Below the pieces are notes generated by a model, which worked only from the letters and a program-made list of their open reading frames with translations, searched no databases and had not been told where the DNA came from. Below are positions 58,813 through 64,000 of a DNA stretch of 64,000 nt, one piece after another. The DNA is from an uncultured Lactobacillus sp. GTDB taxonomy: Bacteria; Bacillota; Bacilli; Lactobacillales; Lactobacillaceae. The stretch covers positions 62,001 through 126,000 of the forward strand of contig CALNAK010000019.1 in assembly GCA_937874185.1 (NCBI GenBank), written 5' to 3'. Position 1 is the stretch's first letter. Each line of letters begins with the position of its first letter. Made by a program: the position numbers and the translations under genes.

Positions 58813-61386
58813 ATGCTAAAACGACGTGTTCCATATTATCTTGGTGCGTTTTTTATTAATCTTGTTATTATTTCAATTATTTTTGCATATTCTGGATTGG
58901 TGCCATTTGGTAACAATAACTTTTTAAGTAGTGATTTGGGTACACAATATTTAACCTTTTTGACTGAATTAAGACGGCAATTAGTTTCGGGAAATATTCA
59001 TCTGTATTTGTTCAGTCAGTCATTGGGAGATAATTTTTTCCCAGTCATTAGTTATTATCTATTGTCACCATTTAATCTATTATTAGTTTTCTTTGATCCA
59101 AAGAATATTCCTGTCGCTGCCGATATTTTGATCATGTTGAAAATATCAACGATGGGTGTCACCATGGCGTATTTTCTCAAGGAATACTTCAAAAGCAACA
59201 ATGTGGTAAATATCGTATTTACGATTGCTTATAGTTTTTGTGGTTTCGTGGCATCTTATTTCTACGACTTAATGTGGTTGGATGCGCTGATTATGTTGCC
59301 ATTAGTCGCCATTGGAGTAATGCGGGTTATTAAGCAGCAAAAATATGTTTTGTATTATTTTTCAATATTGTTCTCAATAATCTTTAATTACTATTTAGGA
59401 TATATGCTCTGTATTTTCTCAGTTTGTTTCTTTGTTTATATCGGTTTAGAAAATAATTTATTTAAGCGAAGCAATAAATGGACAATTATCAGAAATTATT
59501 TAATCACTTCAGTTTTGGCAGGTTTAAGCTCGGCGGTTGTTTTAGTTCCAACTCTTGTTGGAATGTTAAAAACAGCTAAGACTTCGTTCAATGTTCTAAA
59601 TTATTTGCCATCAGCTCGATTTGGATTGGAAGCTCTGATTGAGTTGGGTATCGGTGGTAACACGTATGAACAACGTTTGGAGCATGGGCCATCAGTTTTC
59701 ATGACTTCAACAATTTTAATTCTTGTATTGAGTTACTTCTTTAGTGCCCGTGTTAGTAATAAAGAGAAACAAGATTCAGGATTATTATTAGGGATTCTGG
59801 TTATCAGTATGTTGGTAACAACTTTCAATACAGTTTGGCATATGTTCCAAAATCCGGCTGGATTTCCATTTAGAAATAGTTTCATCTTTTCGTTTGTCTG
59901 TGTATTTATTGCTCGAAAAGCTTTCGAAGTGGGAACGGTCAAGGAAACTGGGGCAATTGTCAAGAGTACCTGTATAGCTGGAATGCTGATCTGTATTGGT
60001 TATTTGACCGAATGGTTAATGCCTAAAATTATTTCGGAGTTGGGATTCGATTCACCTAGTAGTGCATATAGTGGCGGTTATTTCTGGTTAAGCCTAACTT
60101 GCATAATTATTTCGGGTATCTTGTTGATTCTACTTAATAGGAACAAAAACTTCCTATTTTTGATTATGTTGATGATGACATTTGAAGTTGTTGCCAATTT
60201 CGATTCCGTTATGTCGACGGCCAGTTTTGGTAATCAGTCAGTTTATCGGAGCCAGTTTGACAAGGAAGACGATATTCTCCAAGATGTTAAAGATAGAAGT
60301 CATTTGGGACACAGAATTATTGTTTCTAAGTCTGGTCTGAATAAGGCTTTTCCGGAAAAATATAATAACTATAATGATCCAATTTTGTTCAACATTAATG
60401 GGGTTAGCTTGTATAGTTCGACCTTGAATCAGAATACTTTGCAAATGATGCAAAATCTGGGTTATTTCAGTTTGAATGTGCGTCGTATCAGTTACTTTGG
60501 TGGAACTAATTTAACCAATGCCTTATTGGGTGTCTATTATCGAGTTCGACAGTGGGACGACCACTATCATGTTGAAGAAAATTATGATGCGCCAACTTTA
60601 GGATTTATGGTTAATAAAAATGTTTATGGATTCAAGATGTATTCCGGTCGAGCTTTATCAAATCAGGACCGTTTGTGGCAATCGTTAAATGGTAATAGTA
60701 CGGAATATCTGAAAAACGTTTTATTAAACAGTATGCAACAAGCAAATGTAACGAATAAAACGATGTATACCTACCAGCTGACGACTCGAGCCAGTGGACC
60801 GTTATACTTCTACGTAACGCCGATGAATTACGATACCGCTAAGATTTACATTAATGGTAAAAGAATTCAGACGTCACCAATCAATGTTTATAGTGCTGCC
60901 ACATTGCGCTTAGGCCACTTTAAAAATAACCAAAGAGTTGAAGTTAAGATTCTAACAGATCAATCACTAGACCTTAATCCGGAATACTTCCAAACACTGG
61001 ATCAACCTAAGTTTGAGGCTACGATTGATAAGTTCAGAGCTAATTCACTGAAGATAACCTCAGATTTGAATCATGATACAGTTCGAGGAACGATTGACGT
61101 TAAAAAGGATGCACCAATGTTGTTGAGCATTCCGTATGACAATGGGTGGAGTGCTTTAGTTGATGGCAAAAAGGTTAAAATTCATAAAGTTGTTGATAAT
61201 TTGATGGCGATTAACCTGAAAAAGGGGCATCATAAGATTGTATTGAATTATCAAATCCCTGGATTGAAGTTGGGATGGATTATTTCAGCCATTTCCGTAA
61301 TTTCATTTATCGGCTTTTTATATTTTATTAAGCCAAAAGATAAATCTAAAAAAATTCAAAAATTAAATAAAAAAACAAATTATTAA
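58813..61386 (+). CDS. YfhO family membrane protein
   Basis: The 857-aa protein has about 13 membrane helices in its first 460 residues. It starts PYYLGAFFINLVIISIIFAY, with LSSDLGTQYLTFLTELRRQL and SQSLGDNFFPVISYYLLSPF, the GT-C-like YfhO signature with an acidic residue in the first loop. A large extracellular beta-rich domain and a final helix (GWIISAISVISFIGFLYFI) before a lysine-rich tail follow. YfhO proteins are involved in glycosylating lipoteichoic acid and related polymers. ATG 58813 follows AAGGAGA. It appears monocistronic upstream of glpK. Confidence 0.9.
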   Translation: MLKRRVPYYLGAFFINLVIISIIFAYSGLVPFGNNNFLSSDLGTQYLTFLTELRRQLVSGNIHLYLFSQSLGDNFFPVISYYLLSPFNLLLVFFDPKNIPVAADILIMLKISTMGVTMAYFLKEYFKSNNVVNIVFTIAYSFCGFVASYFYDLMWLDALIMLPLVAIGVMRVIKQQKYVLYYFSILFSIIFNYYLGYMLCIFSVCFFVYIGLENNLFKRSNKWTIIRNYLITSVLAGLSSAVVLVPTLVGMLKTAKTSFNVLNYLPSARFGLEALIELGIGGNTYEQRLEHGPSVFMTSTILILVLSYFFSARVSNKEKQDSGLLLGILVISMLVTTFNTVWHMFQNPAGFPFRNSFIFSFVCVFIARKAFEVGTVKETGAIVKSTCIAGMLICIGYLTEWLMPKIISELGFDSPSSAYSGGYFWLSLTCIIISGILLILLNRNKNFLFLIMLMMTFEVVANFDSVMSTASFGNQSVYRSQFDKEDDILQDVKDRSHLGHRIIVSKSGLNKAFPEKYNNYNDPILFNINGVSLYSSTLNQNTLQMMQNLGYFSLNVRRISYFGGTNLTNALLGVYYRVRQWDDHYHVEENYDAPTLGFMVNKNVYGFKMYSGRALSNQDRLWQSLNGNSTEYLKNVLLNSMQQANVTNKTMYTYQLTTRASGPLYFYVTPMNYDTAKIYINGKRIQTSPINVYSAATLRLGHFKNNQRVEVKILTDQSLDLNPEYFQTLDQPKFEATIDKFRANSLKITSDLNHDTVRGTIDVKKDAPMLLSIPYDNGWSALVDGKKVKIHKVVDNLMAINLKKGHHKIVLNYQIPGLKLGWIISAISVISFIGFLYFIKPKDKSKKIQKLNKKTNY

Positions 61387-61420
61387 AAATAATGCGTAAT
61401 TATTTGCAAAATTGTGTAGA

Positions 61421-61451
61421 TGTTATAATATCTTGATATGAAGCGTTTACA
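61421..61451 (+). promoter_or_regulatory. glpK promoter with cre site
   Basis: TGTTATAAT (61421-61429) is a perfect extended -10. ATGAAGCGTTTACA (61438-61451) matches cre at 11 of 14 positions, with the core AAGCGTTTACA exact, just downstream of the start point. CcpA could block the polymerase there. Glycerol kinase genes are commonly catabolite repressed. Confidence 0.65.
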
Positions 61452-61471
61452 TATAAAAATGAGGTGAAGTA

Positions 61472-62980
61472 ATGTCTAGTGAATATATTATGGCGATTGA
61501 CGAAGGTACAACTAGTACTCGTTCAATTATTTTTGACCAAAGGGGAACTAAAATTGCTGATGCACAACGTGAGTTCACGCAATATTTCCCAGAACCAGGT
61601 TGGGTTGAACATGATGCTAACGAGATTTGGAACGCTGTTCAGTCAACTATTGCTAATGTCTTTATTGAATCTGGCATTAAACCAAATCAAATTAAGGGTA
61701 TCGGTATTACTAACCAACGCGAAACTACCGTTATCTGGGATAAGAAGACTGGTCTACCAATTTACAACGCTATCGTTTGGCAAAGTCGTCAAACATCAGA
61801 TATAGCGGCTAAGTTGGAAGCTGAAGGTTACGGCGACATGATTCATGAGAAGACCGGACTTTTGATTGATCCATATTTCTCAGCTACTAAAATTCGTTGG
61901 ATTTTGGACCACGTCGAAGGTGCGCAAGAACGTGCTGAAAAAGGCGAATTACTTTTTGGAACAATTGATAGTTGGTTATTATGGAAGCTTTCTGGTGGTG
62001 CAGCTCACGTAACTGACTACTCAAATGCCAGCAGAACAATGTTATTTAACATTCATACGATGAAATGGGACGACGAAATTCTTAAAGTATTGAATATTCC
62101 AGCAGCAATGTTGCCAGAAGCTCGTCCTAATTCTGAAGTTTATGCCAAAACAAAGGATTATCACTTCTACGGTTCTGAAGTCCCTATTTCAGGAATGATT
62201 GGTGACCAACAAGCTGCGTTATTTGGTCAAATGGCTTTTGAACCCGGAATGGTTAAGAATACTTATGGTACCGGTGCCTTTATTGTGATGAATACTGGTG
62301 AAGAACCACAACTTTCTGATAATAATCTTTTGACAACAATTGGTTATGGAATTAATGGAAAAGTTTATTATGCTTTGGAAGGTAGTATTTTCGTAGCTGG
62401 TTCCGCAATTCAATGGTTAAGAGATGCCATGAACTTGGTTGACTCAGCACCAGAATCTGAAGAAGCTGCATTAGCCTCAACTGATCAAGATGAAGTTTAC
62501 GTTGTTCCTGCCTTTACTGGTTTGGGAGCACCATACTGGGATGCAGATGCTAGAGGTGCCGTTTTCGGATTAACTCGTGGAACAACTAAGAATGATTTCA
62601 TCAAAGCAACTTTACAATCATTGGCTTATCAATCACGTGATGTAATTGAAACTATGAAGAAGGATACAGGAATTGATATTCCTACTTTGAAGGTTGACGG
62701 TGGTGCCGCAAATAACAGATACTTGATGCAATTCCAAGCTGATATTTTACAAGCTCCGGTTCAACGTGCTAAAGATTTGGAAACAACTGCACTCGGAGCT
62801 GCATTTTTAGCTGGACTAGCAGTGGGGTATTGGGATAACCTAGATGATATTAAGAAGCAATACGCTACTGGTGCTACTTTTGAACCAGATATGGAACAAA
62901 AGAAGGCTGACTATCTTTATGAAGGTTGGCGTGATGCAGTTAGTGCTACTAGAAAGTTTAAGCATAAGCCTATTAAATAG
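61472..62980 (+). CDS. glpK: Glycerol kinase
   Basis: The 502-aa enzyme phosphorylates glycerol to glycerol 3-phosphate with ATP. FGGY-kinase motifs are visible: MAIDEGTTSTRSIIFD, PGWVEHDANEIW, ITNQRETTVIWDKKTG, IGDQQAALFGQ, NTYGTGAFIVMNTGE and VDGGAANNRYLMQFQADI. GAGGTGA precedes the ATG. A second kinase gene follows 445 bp later with two family 1 repeats between. No transporter or glycerol 3-phosphate dehydrogenase is encoded in the window. Confidence 0.97.
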   Translation: MSSEYIMAIDEGTTSTRSIIFDQRGTKIADAQREFTQYFPEPGWVEHDANEIWNAVQSTIANVFIESGIKPNQIKGIGITNQRETTVIWDKKTGLPIYNAIVWQSRQTSDIAAKLEAEGYGDMIHEKTGLLIDPYFSATKIRWILDHVEGAQERAEKGELLFGTIDSWLLWKLSGGAAHVTDYSNASRTMLFNIHTMKWDDEILKVLNIPAAMLPEARPNSEVYAKTKDYHFYGSEVPISGMIGDQQAALFGQMAFEPGMVKNTYGTGAFIVMNTGEEPQLSDNNLLTTIGYGINGKVYYALEGSIFVAGSAIQWLRDAMNLVDSAPESEEAALASTDQDEVYVVPAFTGLGAPYWDADARGAVFGLTRGTTKNDFIKATLQSLAYQSRDVIETMKKDTGIDIPTLKVDGGAANNRYLMQFQADILQAPVQRAKDLETTALGAAFLAGLAVGYWDNLDDIKKQYATGATFEPDMEQKKADYLYEGWRDAVSATRKFKHKPIK

Positions 62981-62981
62981 G

Positions 62982-63153
62982 ACGTTGTCCGCTCCGCAAT
63001 TTCGGGTCTGAAACGCCATGGGCACGATTTTGAACCAATTTTAAAGTTCAAAAATTGTTTCAAAACTCGGCCTTATTCTAACCTGGCAAAAGCGGCCAGC
63101 TAAGAATAATTTCATGGCTGAGACCTCTATATTGCTCCGCTACCAACTAGATA
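62982..63153. repeat. Family 1 hairpin repeat, copy R9
   Basis: It starts CGTTGTCCGCTCCG just after glpK and ends CCAACTAGATAG. Arms TCCGCAATTTCGGGTCT and GAGACCTCTATATTGC pair imperfectly. The inner arms ACCAATTTTAAAGTTC and AAAATTGTTTCA resemble R4. It pairs with R10 across 37 bp. Confidence 0.85.
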
Positions 63154-63190
63154 GTTGTTTATTTCTTTGTTTATATCGTTTAAATAACTA

Positions 63191-63357
63191 ATCTAGTCTG
63201 GAGTAAAAATCAAAATTGGCTCAGTAGTGAAATTTTTCTTAGCTGACGAAGTCAGGTTAGAAAAATGCCGAGCTTCAAGCTCCTTGGCAAAGTCAAGAGC
63301 TTGAAGTCGTGTCCACTACGTTCCAGCCAAATTTTGATTTTTGCGGAAGACGGCAAC
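63191..63357. repeat. Family 1 hairpin repeat, copy R10 (reverse)
   Basis: It starts ATCTAGTCTGGAG and ends GAAGACGGCAAC. It closely resembles R5 (same CTTAGCTGACGAAGTCAGG inner stem), with altered but still paired outer arms (AAAAATCAAAATTTGGCT-type). The GACGGC end faces outward. Confidence 0.85.
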
Positions 63358-63381
63358 ATACTATTAATTAAAATAGAATCA

Positions 63382-63406
63382 AAAAAAGGCGGATTTCGCC
63401 TTTTTT
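63382..63406 (+). terminator. Terminator-like hairpin upstream of the second glpK
   Basis: AAAAAAGGCG GATTT CGCCTTTTTT lies only 19 bp before the second kinase start. It may end the glpK1 transcript or attenuate glpK2. Confidence 0.8.
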
Positions 63407-63424
63407 GTGTTCGGGAGTTAAATG

Positions 63425-64000
63425 ATGGATAAAGAATATATATTAGCAATTGATGAGGGAACAACTACGGCTCGGGTAATTATTTTTGACCACAATGGGA
63501 AACAAGTTTCAGTTGCACGTCACCCCATTCGTCAAATTTTGCCTAATCCTGGTTGGGTTGAACATGATCCAAATGAAATTTGGAATGCGGTTCAGACGAC
63601 AATTGCTACAGCTTTGATTGATTCTGGTATCAAGCCAAATCAAATTAAGGCAATTGGGATAGCTAGTCAACGTGAAACTACTGTTGTTTGGGACAAAAAG
63701 ACTGGGTTGCCAATTTACAATGCAATTGTTTGGCAAAGTCGTCAAACTGTTAAAATGTCTAATGAACTGATTGCTGATGGATATAAGGATGAGATTCATA
63801 AAAAGACTGGTTTGATTATCAGTCCATATTTCTCAGCTACTAAGGTTCGTTGGATTCTGGACCATGTTGATGGTGCTCAAGAACGTGCTGAAAATGGTGA
63901 ATTGCTTTTTGGAACTATCAACACTTGGTTACTTTGGAAGTTAACTGATGGTGAAAGTTTCATGACTGATTACGCTAATGCCAGTCGAACGATGCTTTAT
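63425..64000 (+). CDS. glpK: Second glycerol kinase (partial)
   Basis: Only about 192 codons are present; the frame is open to the right edge. It begins with MDKEYILAIDEGTTTARVII, then PGWVEHDPNEIW and QRETTVVWDKKTGL, and is very similar to the kinase upstream. Two adjacent ATGs occur (63422 and 63425) behind GGGAG; the second has better spacing. This is a tandem duplication of glpK or a paralogue with a different role. Confidence 0.93.
   Translation, partial: MDKEYILAIDEGTTTARVIIFDHNGKQVSVARHPIRQILPNPGWVEHDPNEIWNAVQTTIATALIDSGIKPNQIKAIGIASQRETTVVWDKKTGLPIYNAIVWQSRQTVKMSNELIADGYKDEIHKKTGLIISPYFSATKVRWILDHVDGAQERAENGELLFGTINTWLLWKLTDGESFMTDYANASRTMLY

Noticed and set aside
1..64000. CRISPR array
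   Set aside because: No set of short identical repeats with unique spacers was found. The 35.75-kb repeats are too close and too variable, and no cas gene is present.

Overview
The window is AT-rich chromosomal DNA of a low-GC Firmicute, most likely a Lactobacillaceae member resembling Companilactobacillus. This rests on a padA/padR pair very like those of lactobacilli, a WxL/DUF916 surface cluster, WxL-tailed lectins, an NRAMP transporter next to a universal stress protein, a NoxE-type NADH oxidase, GlpK, and Gram-positive regulatory sites (T-box, LexA box, PurBox, CcpA cre sites). The genus is an inference; no rRNA is present to fix it.

Layout. 0-4 kb: manganese homeostasis (partial DtxR/MntR-like repressor, a 53-aa small ORF, UspA, MntH). 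4-8 kb: a BglG/MtlR-type regulator with fructose-family PTS EIIA and EIIBC. 8-17 kb: deformylase, a GT8 glycosyltransferase, a 1160-aa WxL lectin, an RHH-SPFH pair, and phenolic acid decarboxylase with its PadR regulator. 17-21 kb: the remains of an exopolysaccharide locus (Wzz, a 30-codon kinase stub fused to the last third of glf, flippase, LCP protein). 21-27 kb: a LexA-box operon (Y-family polymerase, unknown gene, YolD) and an ArsR/P1B-ATPase metal efflux pair. 27-38 kb: an EcsC-like gene with an in-frame stop, a second WxL lectin, a zinc-ribbon nuclease candidate, purine permease, redox genes and a type I toxin-antitoxin-like locus. 38-46 kb: WxL/DUF916 cluster, one member frameshifted, and an Mga-like regulator. 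46-51 kb: LysP-like permease, T-box, SerRS, two tRNAs and an AbiEi-like gene between tRNA-Thr and a copy of its 3' end. 51-57 kb: ApbE, two flavin reductases (one with two flavinylation motifs), tandem candidate small RNAs and NADH oxidase. 57-64 kb: a second toxin-antitoxin-like locus, YfhO and tandem glycerol kinases.

Two intergenic repeat families mark the region. Family 1 (ten copies, about 165-180 bp, one truncated) is a long imperfect hairpin with one end GCCGTC and the other ACTAG; four pairs are arranged so that the GCCGTC ends face outward. Family 2 (five copies, about 120 bp) is another hairpin; four copies begin directly at the stop codon of a neighbouring gene.

The most novel-looking elements are: (i) two tandem, diverged copies of a roughly 330-nt minus-strand RNA unit at 54.6-55.5 kb, with covarying stems, C-rich loops, matching promoters and intrinsic terminators; (ii) a cytosolic flavinylation module in which ApbE lies beside a flavodoxin/PAS protein ending in two DATSGAS motifs; (iii) a family of very short hydrophobic peptides with facing structured RNAs. 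All functions come from reading the sequence and family knowledge; no database search was run.
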